Positions 12,701 to 24,100 of a stretch of DNA of 64,000 bases are shown one piece after another. Positions within the stretch are counted from its first letter, which is position 1, and every line of letters starts with the position of its first letter. The translations under genes were made by a program, and so were the position numbers. The DNA lies in assembly GCF_000003855.2 (NCBI RefSeq), contig NW_003101672.1:1072134-1136133 (forward strand), in the 5' to 3' direction. This DNA comes from Blastomyces gilchristii SLH14081. Taxonomy: Eukaryota; Ascomycota; Eurotiomycetes; Onygenales; Ajellomycetaceae. The notes beneath the pieces are model-generated. The model was given only the letters and a program-made list of their open reading frames with translations, made no database searches and was not told the origin of the DNA.

Positions 12701-13289
12701 AGCTGAAGCCGACGGCATTTCAGATGAATTCCTCGCTGCATTGCCGGATGATATACGTCGTGAGGTGCTCGAAGAGCACAAACGCTCCCGCCTCCAAAAG
12801 AGAGCCGGCCTCAACCTACCTCCCCCGACCCGCAGATCTCTTTTCCCCAAGCCCACTGTGCGAACACCAGAACAGAAAACGATCAGTCTACTCCCTCGCC
12901 CGGAAAAGGTAACTTTCACCTCTAAGAAACTCTCGTCTCTCCCAGAGTTGCGCAAGGCGTTGGACGAGTGGTACGGAGCCTTTGAGACGGAGGCCCCATA
13001 TGAAGAGGATGTAGCGGCACTGGCGAAGTATTTAAAACGTGTGGTACTTGAGGAGAAGGATATTGCGAAGGCAGTTGCTGTGGTTGGGTGGTTAGCATGG
13101 TTGATCGGGTCTTCGACCGCTGAAGAGATTCAGCCAGATCAAGGTGGCAGTTCTCCGGAGGTCGGAACATCTAGCACGGCCAAAAATGCCCAGGCAAGAG
13201 AAGGATGGGTCAAAGCACTCTGGAGCCTTCGCGATAATATTAGCGATGCTGTCCAGGAAAGAGGTTTACCTCCAGTTGAATTCACTTGA
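9710..13289 (+). CDS. rev1: DNA repair protein REV1 (Y-family deoxycytidyl transferase)
   Basis: Inserts dCMP opposite abasic sites and lesions and scaffolds DNA polymerase zeta in translesion synthesis in the nucleus. I prefer a start at 9710 with exons 9710-9764 and 9829-13289 (64 nt intron), about 1171 aa. This yields MGSRLESGSNAVRKRIENH joined to VFDNEDGEEY, matching the usual fungal Rev1 N-terminus. A longer intronless frame from 9519 would replace this with an unconserved leader. Domains: BRCT (~63-150, FRGVVAHVNGYTQPS...THIIA...KPAWVVESVKAGRLLPW); Y-polymerase from ~370 with the metal-binding HVDFDSFFAAV and SIDEALVDIT (~470); little finger to ~730; three UBM-like ubiquitin-binding motifs (~828 degenerate LPMDIRSK, ~876 LPEDVRAEVL, ~985 LPDDIRREVL); and the C-terminal Rev7/polymerase-binding four-helix domain (~1050-1120). 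Catalytic residues look intact. Confidence 0.93.
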
Positions 13290-14117
13290 ACGTGGACTGG
13301 TTTAGCTGTGCTATCTATCTATAAACGCGCCTTTTGGATATGTTATTGTTTTCGCTTGTTATCTTTTGTGCCCATTCTAGGTAGCCTCCAAATGCTACAT
13401 TCGATCTCTACCACTGCCTAAAGTCAAGCTCGTCACGATTATGAGAGAAGGGTCAAGGGAAAGATTCAGAGCGATTGACATACTGAAACCCTCCAAAACG
13501 GAATCGCAAACTCTCATTCTCGTAAATTTGGTCGCTCATACATGCTTCAAGAACACTTAACTCCCACATCACAAAATTCTTCCTCTCTCTCTATATCAAG
13601 ATCAACGCGAATGGCGCCCTAGGCTCGGTACTGTCTGTGAATCCCAAATACTCCCTATATTCCGGGGCACCAACCACTTTCTAATTCCTGGGCTCTTCGA
13701 TGCAGTGCGAGGATTGAACCCCTGATCAACCGCTCTGTAAGTCTCGCCGGGGGTCCATGCAAACGCTTTGTTCATAACGGGACCAGCTTTTGGTACATCC
13801 TCCTCCTTCCTATCTTCAGGGGTGAAGTTCGCGCAGGTCTAATACTTTGTCCGCTAAGGCAAGACATTCCAATTTTTAAGAGGAGGATGACATATATTCC
13901 AGAGACAGAATATGACCAGTCCTCAATCCCAGGGCGCTGAAAGCTTCAGTTTCTGCCAAAATAAGGGGGTTATGAATCATTACTTTCACTCCTTTACTTC
14001 CTCTATGAGTGATGTAATATAACGTGCAGATATACTTGTCTATACAGCCCAGCGTGAGCTAGAAGCAATTTTTTTTGTCAATACTGATGCAATATGCAGG
14101 AAAGGACAACAGTTGAA

Positions 14118-14136
14118 TGTACATGTACATGTACAT
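14118..14136. repeat. GTACAT palindromic tandem repeat
   Basis: Three tandem units of self-complementary GTACAT/ATGTAC. The same hexamer repeat recurs at 23033-23063, 44278-44300 and 44620-44680, always in long spacers. Confidence 0.7.
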
Positions 14137-15357
14137 ATGAAATGAACCCTCATGTCCTTACGAAGCGTTGTCGTCACCATAGGCAAAAGTCAACTCGGGA
14201 AATAATGAATGGTTCACGTAACTATTTCATCTCTACTCCAACATCTCAGGGAACCCTACTATAACTCCTTGTATTGTAACCGTGTGATGCGCTTCAGGTA
14301 TAAGCTTGAGTTCGAAAATATGGGATTGGAGTCTTGCTTATGGGATGGCTCATGCTAATGGAGGTCCCTCCCCGTAAACTGCAAAATCTTCGCCCTTGTA
14401 CGATGGACATGTAGTTACCTAAATGTCATCAACTGATGAGCTTAATCGATTGTATTCCCTAGATTTATCGAATACAGCACCGGACAATGTCCACCTAAGT
14501 CCGTTCTATTGTAGTATCGAGAGGCTCCATATAGCCCCCGAGGCTCCGTTATTAAAGCTCCGGCACCTACCCATAGCTCAGGCTTGCGTCGTCTAGTTAT
14601 CCCAGCCACAGCGGACACCTCCGTCAACACCGGAACTATTACCGCAGGCGCAGTAATTCCCCCAACTTTTCATTCGCCTGAAGGAAGATGGACTTTGTGC
14701 TAATACACGCTCGTGGGCCGGTCGTCGGCTCCAAAAATCATGCCGTGATTTTCAAGCTCTAAGGCACATCCAGCCTCAACGATCGATTTGGAACATGGGG
14801 TGAACTGCCAGGGGATTCTGTCCAGAACAAGCACTGCATCCAAGTAGCGGCCATTTAATCCCCGTCCGCAGCAGCGCTGAAGACCATGAGATTTCTCTCC
14901 CTCGCAGCCGAGATCGTTTCATTCAATGGGACCCAGCTTCAATGCTCACGGGAGAGATATCCACGTTTTGCAAAAAAGATACATGATTCGGCTTCTCAAC
15001 GCCATCCACCTCAACATACATCACAGACCGACCAGGAGCCAAAGCCAATAACTGATGACTGGTATGCAGGGAAAGAGGCAGCTTCGGAGGGAATAGACTC
15101 AATGCATGTCGTAAGGCGCGGATTCCCTGGGTGTCTAGCTCTATTTCCGCTCTTGTCTAGGGAGATGTGGCAGTAGGTTGCAGCGAAGGTTTTCTTTTTT
15201 ACATGCGCGCTGAATAGGAGCCGTAATCAGGCCCCCTAACACGAGGCAAGGGTATTTGTATATAGGCCACTGAAGACACTGCCAATGTTTCTCAAAAGGC
15301 CTGAATTACCTCGAATAAATATAAAAGTGATGGTAAGTGATATATGGCTACAGCGTA

Positions 15358-15426
15358 TAAAAAAAAAAGAAAAGAAAAAAGAAAAGAAAAGAAAAGAAAA
15401 AAAAGGGAAAAAGAAAAAAAGAAAAA
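15358..15426. repeat. Polypurine AAAAG tract
   Basis: About 69 bases of A and G only, mainly AAAAG units. Similar tracts recur at 22801-22842, 25451-25492 and 26418-26462. Confidence 0.8.
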
Positions 15427-16335
15427 CCCCCGCAAACTGCAAACTCCGGCCTGCCTGATCGCCTCAGGGGCGAGCTCTGTCGTAGCCGATTGCCGAATTC
15501 TAATAACTGCAACTTCTCCTCCTCGTGAATTTTAAAACTATTGTCCTTCGGATCTGCGAGGCAGCGCTCTCCAGATGCCAGAATTCAACTGCGAGTGTGG
15601 CATTGTCCGCCTGTCGAACAGACAAGAGAGGAATCAGTTCAAGTTGTGAAGTTTACAGCCGGACTGTCAACAAAGCAAAACTCCAAACTGGGCCAGAATC
15701 CAGACATTTTGCCGGGGCTCCCGGTTAACCACTAATAATATCTTGTGGAGAGAAAAGCTTTGCAAATATTTAAGCTGAGAGAGCAGATAGCGAGCTTTGG
15801 TGACCCCCACAGTGTCAATCACAGGGCGGAGAACTGCTGAGAGGCGATCGATGGCTTTTTAAACTCCGCGACAAGGGCGGCGGGGCCAAACGTAATATTT
15901 ATGAGCCATTTCGAGGGTATTTTTGGACTAAATAACCGCGGCTTCTTGTTCAGGGGTGATAGATATATAAAAGCGAAATTGGTTTGGAGGCGTTGAGAAT
16001 TATCAATATAAAAGCGCAACTGCTGATACCTAGACCAGCGCTTTCGAAACTCGATCAACAGGATAAAAGCAGGATTGAATTTCTCTGCATCGACCCTCTC
16101 TGTAATTTTAAGAACGATATTGAGCTTGGATACCCACTTGGAAGTGAGTTTGACAGCTACCCAGCTAAATAGCTGCTTTAGTCCGCTGCTTGTCCTCTGT
16201 AATTCTCTCTCATTATTGCCTTTTGATATTTGATATCCCCCCACCATTGATATACTTATATTGAGCTTTCAATGGCCTTATTTCCATTCTCTAGTATATC
16301 ATATTAATCTCTTCGTTTCTGCAGCAGTCGTAATT

Positions 16336-17179
16336 ATGGCAGCGAATGCATCAGGTAAGGGAACCAGTACATCCCTAAACAGATCTTTCCATCCCCACGT
16401 TTTCGAGCTGTATCGAACTCGCACCAACATAAATAATTGAGACCTCAGCTCCCGTCCACTATGCCGTGCTTCTCTTCCCAGGCTTCCAGGCCCTGGATGC
16501 TTTCGGACCCCTAGACATCCTCAACATCGTAGCTCTAGAGCAAGAGATACAACTATCAATCATCGGGCCAACCATGGACCCTGTTAGCACCAAGTCCCCA
16601 ATCCCAAACTTCTACACCACCACCTCAACCTCCCACCAATCCGTGGTGCCAACACATACCTACGATGCTCCGCCAGAGAACATCGACGTCATGATCGTCC
16701 CTGGAGGATTTGGCACGAGGCACGAAACCATCAAGCCCACCGTCCAATTCCTGATCGAGAGATACCCGCGCATTCGTTACCTGCTTACCGTCTGCACCGG
16801 GTCGTACGTGGCTGCACAGGCCGGCATCCTTGATGGCAAGAAGGCGACCACGAACAAAATCAGGTTCGACCTTGTAGCGGCGAAGGCTCCGCAGGTAAAC
16901 TGGGTGCGGCAGGCGCGGTGGGTTGTGGATGGGAATATCTGGACATCCTCTGGCGTCAGCGCTGGGATGGACGAGATGTTGGCGTTTGTGCAAGAGGTCT
17001 ATGGGAGGAAACTGGCGGTGAAGGTTGCAACCATCTTAGAGTATAATTGGCATGAGGATTCGACAACGGATCCTTTTGCCAACTCGCCCTTGGTTGAGAT
17101 GTATGGCGCCGGAGCTGCGGATTGGTATGACTTCAGGGCAGCCACGGCAATTGGAAAGGACAGAGCAAGCAGCCAATAG
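16336..17179 (+). CDS. DJ-1/PfpI family protein (isonitrile hydratase-like subgroup)
   Basis: Two exons, 16336-16354 and 16449-17179 (94 nt intron), about 249 aa. The short first exon encodes MAANAS; the junction gives APVHYAVLLFPGFQALDAFGPLDIL, the usual first strand of the class I glutamine-amidotransferase-like fold with its acidic residue. Other motifs are the nucleophile elbow LTVCTGS (Cys at ~residue 122), then AGILDGKKATTNK, and ARWVVDGNIWTSSGVSAGMD, all standard for the DJ-1/PfpI group close to isonitrile hydratases and ThiJ-like regulators. There is no DNA-binding tail, so it is not an AraC-type fusion. The His usually placed after the ATT motif is replaced here (TTNK rather than TTHW), so the substrate is unknown. 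Many fungi carry several such paralogues. It converges with the F-box gene, only 220 bp away. Confidence 0.88.
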
Positions 17180-17399
17180 TCCAGTATGTTTGTGATATTT
17201 TGAATCAACAAGCGTGTTAGTATGAAGAATAACATGAAGAATCCCAAGCACACCAAACAGTAAAGGAACATATTGTTATTGAAGAGCTACCGAGAAGTAG
17301 CTGTATTCAAAATATCCAATGAGCACCCGCAACTACAACGGCTTTCCGAAATTATATAGAAGGTATATATGTATGTATGTATGTATATGTGGACGGTGA

Positions 17400-19016
17400 T
17401 TAAATCCTGCTCTCCGCCGCCATCAGCCGCCTCCTATTTCGCTCCGCAATCTCCATCAACGCATCATACGCCCTCTGATCCTCTCCCCTTAACAACATCT
17501 CCCTATTGATAGGCGGAATTTCCGCCACAAATCCATACTTGTCATCAATATAACCATAGCAAAAAGCCCTTCTTCCTCGTCTCCCCGCTGCGCCTCTACG
17601 TTCACCCACAACACACCTCCCCCCCCTCTCCTCCTCATCTTCATCCCCACCCAGTAGTAATGCCTCACAACGGCCCGCCTCCCTCTCAGTCCCCTCATTT
17701 CTCCGCCAACTCGCCTCTTTAAACTTCACCTTGGCAGGTTCCACGCAAAACTCCACAAGCCGCTCTGGCCCCGCCCTCGCCAGCGCTTCAAACAACTTGC
17801 ACCACGTATTCCCAACATCATCAGAGAAACATCTAAAAAACTTCACGTGTTCCAAGGACCGCGCATGCCTGGCAAAGAAATCAATTGTGCTGGGAGCAGT
17901 AATAAAGCAAGTATCCAGCACCAGCCTCTTCAGTGCCGGAAGTCGCTGCGTTGGAGGCAGAGAAAGGGGACAATAAGCAGGACCGCTGTTTTCGCTGCCA
18001 AGCGGCCCGTCCCGGGCTGCAATGTGCAGGGATGTGGCGCTCGATAGATGGTTGAGGAAGTACGTGTCCAGTTTGGAGGTGAAATCTTGATACTGGAAGC
18101 AGGTGTTGATGGCATAGTGGCCGATGTTGTCGGCGGTCATTAGACTGAGTTTGAAGGAGTGGAGGGTGCTAAGGAAGTGGTGGAAGGTGGGGGAGAGATA
18201 ACTGGAGACGGGGTGCATGGGGCTGTTTTTGATTTCTAGGGATTTGAGTATTGGTGGCATAGGAGGGGATTGTAGTAGGCCTGCTTGCGGGGGGGAAGAA
18301 GCAGTGATATCAACAACATTCTTGCTAACAGCGTTATAGACGTCGCGCATCAGTGCTCTCCAGGGAGACTGCTCCTCCCACTCGGCGGCACCGTTGTCAT
18401 CCTCCGTCTCACCGCCTATGGCGTACTGTTCAATGTACCAGTCACTGTCGTGGAAGCGCCAGTGGATGAGGAGGTGATTCAGATTCGGAAAGCGGGAGAG
18501 GCTCGACAGGATCTCCGCTGCGGATGTTGGAAGTCGGCATAACTCCGGTATATTGATCTCATTCTCATCATCCTTGTTGGAGTTGTTCTTCCGGTGACCA
18601 TTTGCGAAATATTCGTCCTCCATTGCCAGTTTCATGGCCCTCGTATCAGTGAACCAGAGCTCTTTGGTAAACAAGATGTAATTCCTCGCGGCGTTGGTCA
18701 TGCAGCGCAGGATTGAGGATGCTGATGTCTCATTGTTCTGAAGAACGAGTTTCTCGAATGTATACGGGAGAAGAGCCGTATAGTAGAAATTGCATGTCAA
18801 GCTGAGGTTGCGGAGATCTCGCTCGAATATGCCTTGTTTCCCGAGAGATTGATTGCGAGTCTGAACATCTAGCTCCTCGGGGGTTTTGTACGATTGGAGG
18901 TGCCGGAATATTAGGAATTGTAGCTCTGCGGAGAGGTTTAGGAGGGGACATGCCATTTTCTTGATGAATTTCTTTTCTTGGTTGAATAGAAAACACGCAA
19001 ACTCGTCCATGCTCAT
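17400..19016 (-). CDS. F-box protein with leucine-rich C-terminal region
   Basis: A single exon of 538 aa. The F-box begins at about residue 21 (MACPLLNLSAELQFLIFRHLQ) and continues to 'LSLTCNFYYTALLPYTFEKLVL', the usual fungal F-box followed by degenerate leucine-rich repeats such as FPNLNHLLIHW, LKSLEIKNSPM, LPALKRLVLDTCFI and LEHVKFFRCF. The family supplies substrate adaptors for SCF ubiquitin ligases; the target cannot be inferred. The Met at residue 21 (base 18956) starts right at the F-box and is an alternative start. A Glu/Arg/Gly-rich insert lies near residues 450-490. A Tc1/mariner derivative lies 245 bp upstream. Confidence 0.82.
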   Translation of the reverse strand: MSMDEFACFLFNQEKKFIKKMACPLLNLSAELQFLIFRHLQSYKTPEELDVQTRNQSLGKQGIFERDLRNLSLTCNFYYTALLPYTFEKLVLQNNETSASSILRCMTNAARNYILFTKELWFTDTRAMKLAMEDEYFANGHRKNNSNKDDENEINIPELCRLPTSAAEILSSLSRFPNLNHLLIHWRFHDSDWYIEQYAIGGETEDDNGAAEWEEQSPWRALMRDVYNAVSKNVVDITASSPPQAGLLQSPPMPPILKSLEIKNSPMHPVSSYLSPTFHHFLSTLHSFKLSLMTADNIGHYAINTCFQYQDFTSKLDTYFLNHLSSATSLHIAARDGPLGSENSGPAYCPLSLPPTQRLPALKRLVLDTCFITAPSTIDFFARHARSLEHVKFFRCFSDDVGNTWCKLFEALARAGPERLVEFCVEPAKVKFKEASWRRNEGTEREAGRCEALLLGGDEDEEERGGRCVVGERRGAAGRRGRRAFCYGYIDDKYGFVAEIPPINREMLLRGEDQRAYDALMEIAERNRRRLMAAESRI

Positions 19017-19260
19017 GCTTTCAAGAGATCGTGAGGTTCAAGATACAGAGCCGCCCCGGATTAGCATGGAGTAGAGCAAGTCCATTCAATCTCGTATTAC
19101 TCCCGCCTAATCTCAACTCGCCCAGCAAGGGCATCACAATTACCACACGAGGAGGATGTACGAGTCAGCAATCTCTCTGTGAGTCTCTGAGCTGAGTTTT
19201 AAGAGATATGAAAAGACTATTTTTGAAGAAGTTGTAGAAATTATTTAAAAGCCATATTTA

Positions 19261-19866
19261 CACTGGTATATGACCCTCAATTTTCGTCAGTGGCCACCCT
19301 AATATTTTAGTGGCATTCTAACCATCATTCGGGAGGGGGGGCGCGTTCTCAATTATCCTCATAAATAGGATATAGCTTCTCGTTCTTATTATTTCCCCCG
19401 TACGTGCCTATACTCATTCTATTATTATCATCAAGATGGATCTCTTTGCTACTCTTGAACCCCCTATTGCACCTCCAGAAGCCCCAGAAGCCCCAGAAGC
19501 TCTGGAACCCCCTGCTACACCCCCAAAGCGATTAACCCGCGATCAACATCGAGATATCCTTCTCCTTCGCAGTCTTGACTGGACTTATGAAAATGATGCA
19601 CTTTGAGGAGTAGTTAGAGCTGCCTGGGATGCTATAACAGTGGAGAAGCTGTAGGAGCTTATAGTAGAGATGCTAGCTCGCTGTTAGGCAGTTAGTTATA
19701 CAATATGATTTCTACGTAGTCTATGCTATATACAATGATGATGAGAACGCGCTCCAAGCGCGCCAACGCGAGAATGCCACGTAGTTATATCCCCCCGGAA
19801 TGATGGTTAGAATGCCACTAAAATATTAGGGTGGCCCTGACGAAAATTGAGGGTCATATACCAGCG
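19261..19866 (+). mobile_element. Internally deleted Tc1/mariner transposon (MITE-like), 606 bp
   Basis: Terminal inverted repeats of about 70 bp face each other at 19261-19330 and 19797-19866. Ends read CACTGGTATATGACCCTC and, reverse-complemented, CGCTGGTATATGACCCTC; the repeats differ by one substitution and one indel over most of their length. TA dinucleotides flank the element (19259-19260 and 19867-19868), the Tc1/mariner target duplication. Inside lie the N-terminal and C-terminal pieces of a transposase, with the catalytic middle missing. The near-identity of the repeats suggests recent movement in trans. Confidence 0.92.
19436..19729 (+). pseudogene. Tc1/mariner transposase remnant (N-terminal HTH plus C-terminal tail)
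   Basis: An ATG at 19436 opens 56 codons: MDLFATLEPP, a Pro/Glu-rich linker, then KRLTRDQHRDILLLRSLDW, the first helices of a Tc1/mariner DNA-binding domain, stopping at 19606. Immediately after, the same family's C-terminus reads RAAWDAITVEKL-stop-ELIVEMLARC-stop-AV. Both stops are TAG where the family would have CAG (Gln), so they look like C-to-T changes. The whole DDE catalytic core is absent. Confidence 0.8.
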
Positions 19867-20552
19867 TAGAGATTGTAGATTTAGCTGACGTGAGACTCGG
19901 AGTCCGTAAATAGACCATTGATTTGAGTATAAGATTTCTGGTTTTTTTTTTTATATATTAATTAATTAATGGAAAATCAATTAAATAGTTATCAAGCTAT
20001 TTCTTATAAACCAGCGGTGATGCCTAACTAACTATATCCAAGGTGTGTGATGTCTATATAAATCTCTACTGACTGGCATTTCCGGCACACTTCTACTCCC
20101 CCCCCAGCGCGGGCCGAGCCAGCTGGCCGAAAGCAAGCGAGCAATAATGAACACGTCTAACTGTGTCCGCGCTTCAAAGATAGAATATAAAACCGCCGAT
20201 GGAGTGTATATGTATTCTCTAGATCTACTACTATAACTAACTATTTGTATGTATATATTCCTAATGATCATTAAAGCCATCTCATCTCAGCTCTATAAAT
20301 GCTTTGTATAATACACCGATGCCGCATTTAACCGAATAAACGCCAACTTGATACCATGATGAAAGATCTCGGGATGTATCCTTGTTTCGGATAAGCGTAT
20401 GTATGTAGTGTAGTAGTGTGTGTTATCATCCTCTATTGCTGATGGTTAACAAGAACGAATAAACGATGCCAGGCCATTTATTGGAGGAAGGTCCAGGATA
20501 TGATGCCGACGAAGGGGCTTGATTTCTTTTCTTTTCTTTTTCTTTTTCTTTT
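19867..20552. other. Spacer between the mariner derivative and the aminotransferase gene
   Basis: AT-rich spacer with a T run at 19942-19952, a C run at 20099-20105 and a CTTTT pyrimidine tract at 20526-20553 that runs up to the aminotransferase stop codon. No gene seen. Confidence 0.5.
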
Positions 20553-21115
20553 TCACTTGCCTCTCACCACCGCATCAAAGGCGCCGGCGACGTACTTGAT
20601 GTTGTCGGTGGTCACTATAAACGATGGAAAGCCGGTTGAAGCGAGGCGGTCAGCTATGTGTCTTTTACGTTTCTTAATTTTAAGAAGAAAAAAAGCAAAG
20701 AAAAGTGAGAAAAATAAAAAATAAAAAATACTCAGTTACTTACGCCCTGAAATCGACGCTCTCCCCGAGTCAAGCATGTAGATATGATAGTCCTCCGCGA
20801 GGGTCTTGATCTGCTCCTTGGTCAGGCCGGTGTACGAGAACATGCCGATCTGATTGATGATGTGTTCCCAGTTGCCTGGCGTGCCCAGACGGCGTAGCTC
20901 ATCGTACAGTGCGTGTCGCATGGCTTTTATCCTGCTGCTCATGATAGCCAGGTCTTGTTTCCATTCAACAACGTTGGCGGGATCGCCGAGGATGATTGAT
21001 GCAACTCTTGCACCTGTTTTGGGTTGTTAGTTGTTAGTTGTATTATAATTAATGCTCGTTGGACGCTTTGGCCATAGCCGGATTGGATTGTCTTGTTGCC
21101 AAAAAAAATAAAAAT

Positions 21116-21147
<32 letters not shown>

Positions 21148-22255
21148 ACTTGTTCATTCGAAATACGAAATAACATACCATAAGCAGGCGGCGTCGAAAA
21201 CTCCCCCCTCTGCAACTCAATAAGCTGGCCCCTAGCCCTCCGCGCCGCATCTTCGCTCTGACACAAGAGATGGAACGCCCCAACCCGCTGCCCATAGAGG
21301 CCCAGGTTCTTGCTAAAGCTCTGCGCCACACACAGCTCCATCCCACGGCGGACAAACTCCCTAATCGCCCAGGCGTCATTATCTAGATCCCCCGACGCAA
21401 ACCCCTGGTACGCCGAGTCGAAGAATGGGAATATCCCCTTCCGCTGACACAGAGACGCAATGGCTTCCCACTGCGCTCTCGTCGGGTCCAAGCCCGTCGG
21501 GTTATGCGCGCAGGCGTGTAGCAGGATGATATCACCCCGCTGCGCGCTCGTTTCCAGCGTCCTGATCATGCCGTCAAAGTCGAAGGAGCGGGTTGGGGCG
21601 TGGTAGTAAGGGTAGAGAGCGATCTTGAGGGGGGTTCCGGTGGAGCTTGTGGCGACTAGGTTCCAGATCAAGTGGTGGTTTGCCCATGTGGGATCTGATA
21701 GCCAGATTCTTCGTGCGGGGCTAGTAGATGATGACGACGAGGAGACGAGACGAGGGAGATGGTCTTTCAGAAAACGGGCACCGAGGTGGTTTGCGCCTGT
21801 TCCTGAAATTGTCTGCAAGCTGGCAATGCGGCCCTTTGCGACGGGGCAGTTGGGGCCGAAGACCAGATCCCTCGCCGCGTCCACGAATGGCTGGTATCCT
21901 GGGATGGGAAGATATTCATGATCGAAAGTCGGATCGTCACACAGCAGTTTTTCGGCCTGGATTGTCAGGGTTAACAAACACTATTTTTCTTAAATCATGG
22001 GAAGCGCATTTTGCTTTTCATTTTCCCCGGCAGGCCTCAGATACCCGCTCAATGGTTAGAGTAACTACATGTACATACCTTTCTCACGATATTTAACCTC
22101 CAGCTCTTGGCTTCATTGTCTCTGTACACTCCGGCTCCAAGGCTCACTTTCTTCGGTGAAGTGTCCGCGGCAAATGTTGCCATGAGGGCAAATACCTCAT
22201 CGTATGTAGGAATTTCCAAAGTGCCGAACAGGCTTTCCTGAGGTACAGGAGCCAT
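20553..22255 (-). CDS. Aspartate aminotransferase-type class I aminotransferase
   Basis: A PLP-dependent transaminase, most like aspartate/2-oxoglutarate aminotransferases. Four exons: 22255-22079, 21956-21179, 21013-20744 and 20653-20553, about 441 aa. Recognisable are the N-terminal KVSLGAGVYRD motif, the GTGANHLGARFL cofactor segment, WLSDPTWANHH, the HACAHNPTGLDPT substrate/PLP loop, FFDSAYQGFASGDLD (PLP O3'-binding Tyr), and SFSKNLGLYGQRVG, whose Lys (~residue 274) forms the Schiff base. The C-terminus has MFSYTGLTKEQ. No mitochondrial targeting peptide is obvious, so a cytosolic or peroxisomal form is more likely. Intron 2 is 165 nt and carries an AAAAT tract (21101-21149); intron 3 is A/T- and purine-rich too. 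Residues around the active site depart somewhat from housekeeping AATs, so exact substrate preference is uncertain. Confidence 0.88.
21101..21149. repeat. AAAAT microsatellite inside an aminotransferase intron
   Basis: Tandem AAAAAT/AAAAT units, about 49 bp, within intron 2; on the coding strand this is a long T-rich stretch. Confidence 0.85.
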
Positions 22256-22800
22256 TGTTCAGCGTGTTAATTGATATATTGTTGAATTATGTATTAGAAA
22301 ACAAGCAAGAGAAATCCCAAGCTTTCTTTTTCCGTGTATGAGATTTGGAATGAGTGAAATAAATGAGTGGGAATGGGATCAATTTGCCAATCAGTAGTGA
22401 GTGTCAGTCTTCTCCTAAACGCTTCGGAGTCAGACCAGTAGTTAATAGCAGAAAATGGAGTGGAGCAGAAAAAAAAAAATTTTTATATATATAATATACT
22501 TCAACATAAAATTTTCCTTCTTCATTCGTTTCCGGCTTCGGCAATTCGGGGGGCGAGATTTGCCCTTATAAGTTTGTAACTGGGGGCCTAGTTATCCAAA
22601 AAACTCTCCCAGCGGCGGGGCGCAGAGAACCCTCCCGTACGAGCTATTTCGCGGTCAACACCGGGGACTCCGCGCCTTTTTTAGTCCAAAGGGGGCCTCC
22701 GGCGCGTGATCAAGGATATAGATAAGGGAAACATGATAATGATGATATGTGATAGGAGGATAAATAACTTAAATAAGACAACCTCTCCTAGCTTGTTATC

Positions 22801-22842
22801 AAAAAAAAAAGAAAAAAAAAGAAAAAAAAAGAAAAAAAAGAA
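22801..22842. repeat. Polypurine AAAAAAAAAG repeat
   Basis: About four units of a run of eight to ten A ending in G. Confidence 0.85.
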
Positions 22843-23032
22843 GTTCCTTGGGTCGAACTCTAAATGCCGAGACTCGGCTATGACGCCTACGCAGTTATGA
22901 GGGCTGTGTTTCAATGTTCGGTGCAAAGGAGCGCATCCGGCTAGATAGCTGGCGATTGAAGTTACAAGTTACAACTAACTTCCGGCTCCCAACAGACAAG
23001 TTCGCAACAAGCAACCGGCCTTTATTACTGGT

Positions 23033-23063
23033 AACATGTACATGTACATACATGTCCATGTAC
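23033..23063. repeat. GTACAT palindromic repeat
   Basis: Imperfect tandem of ACATGT/GTACAT units, same family as at 14118. Confidence 0.65.
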
Positions 23064-23173
23064 GAGGGTATTTTTTTTGTTCCGTTTATATCCACACTCC
23101 CCACCCGCGGAGGGTCCCGCAAGCAGAAATCTCCCCGGTAAGAAATTGGCATCTTTCGTTGCAGTTTTATACG

Positions 23174-23207
<34 letters not shown>
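23174..23207. repeat. Compound (AT)n(GT)n microsatellite
   Basis: About 13 bp of alternating AT followed by about 10 GT units. Confidence 0.9.
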
Positions 23208-24068
23208 TCCTTGGAAGGTAATAATGTAACTATATGCTCTCTTTTGCGGGGAGCCCGCTGTCGCAGAGAGCCTGTTGGTTACAAGGCTATTAACTACCGG
23301 TGTGCAGCGCGACAGAGAGCGCAGCTAATGACCAGAGTTGTGTTCTTCTCAGATGCTACTTGTAACATCACTGAGCAACCATCCTAATCATTTGAGAGCC
23401 ATTTCGACCGTGAATCATCATTTCGAGTGTAACGATTCTTCGTATCCCTTTTTTTTTTTTGGGAGTTATTTTGGGGTGATAGAGAGAGCCCTTTGTCTCT
23501 GGATATCAAAATGAATAATCACCTCGTCTCTACCGGAGAGAAAAGGGGGAAATTGCTTTGTCAAAGAGATCTTGATCCCGTCTAATATTGCTTCGTCGTG
23601 CTTGTGTCCCTTCAACATCCTCATTTGAAGTGCCATGTGGATGTGGATGCAATGTATTGTGTACTGCATAGGTTCCGGTCGGGGATGTGAGACCGTTAAA
23701 CCACATGCGCTCCTTTCAAAACAGCCGCTTGAAAACGGTCATGCTTCCCTCAACTCGGGGCAACTATGCTAGTCCACCCGAGCATTCATTGTCCAGTTTG
23801 GTTTGGAATGTGTCGCTCGCTAGTACGACGCTGGTCGCGGTTCACATCAGCACCTATATACAACCGTACTGTGTTTGGATATCTAGTGGGTTGGTTGATA
23901 TTTTGTCACTATTAAAGTTAGATTACCCTGAGCTTATCACGGAAACAAACCTACACATGTAGCTGAGAAGTAGTAGGAGCAGGCAATTGTCCGAATTCAT
24001 GTCCTTCATAGTACATAGTTACATAGTAGCAACAGGGAGGGACGAGCAGAAAAGAGAGCGTAGACAAG

Positions 24069-24100
24069 CCCTAACCCTAAGCCCTAGTTACCCTAGTTAC
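24069..24100. repeat. Short interstitial telomere-like CCCTAA stretch
   Basis: Two perfect CCCTAA units (24069-24080) followed by degenerate CCCTAG/TTACCCTAG units. TTAGGG/CCCTAA is the usual telomere repeat of filamentous ascomycetes; here it lies between genes. Confidence 0.6.

Larger units (their letters stand above)
13290..16335. other. 3 kb spacer between rev1 and the DJ-1 gene
   Basis: No supported gene. It holds a GTACAT repeat (14118-14136), a purine tract (15358-15426), and short minus-strand coding-like stretches between 15180 and 14442 in more than one frame, with stops and shifts, which I could not assign to any family. Confidence 0.4.

Noticed and set aside
14442..15176. A gene on the minus strand in the rev1/DJ-1 spacer
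   Set aside because: Coding-like pieces (RIPWQFTPCSKSIVEAGCAL) exist, but in shifting frames with stops and no recognisable family; no spliced model works.
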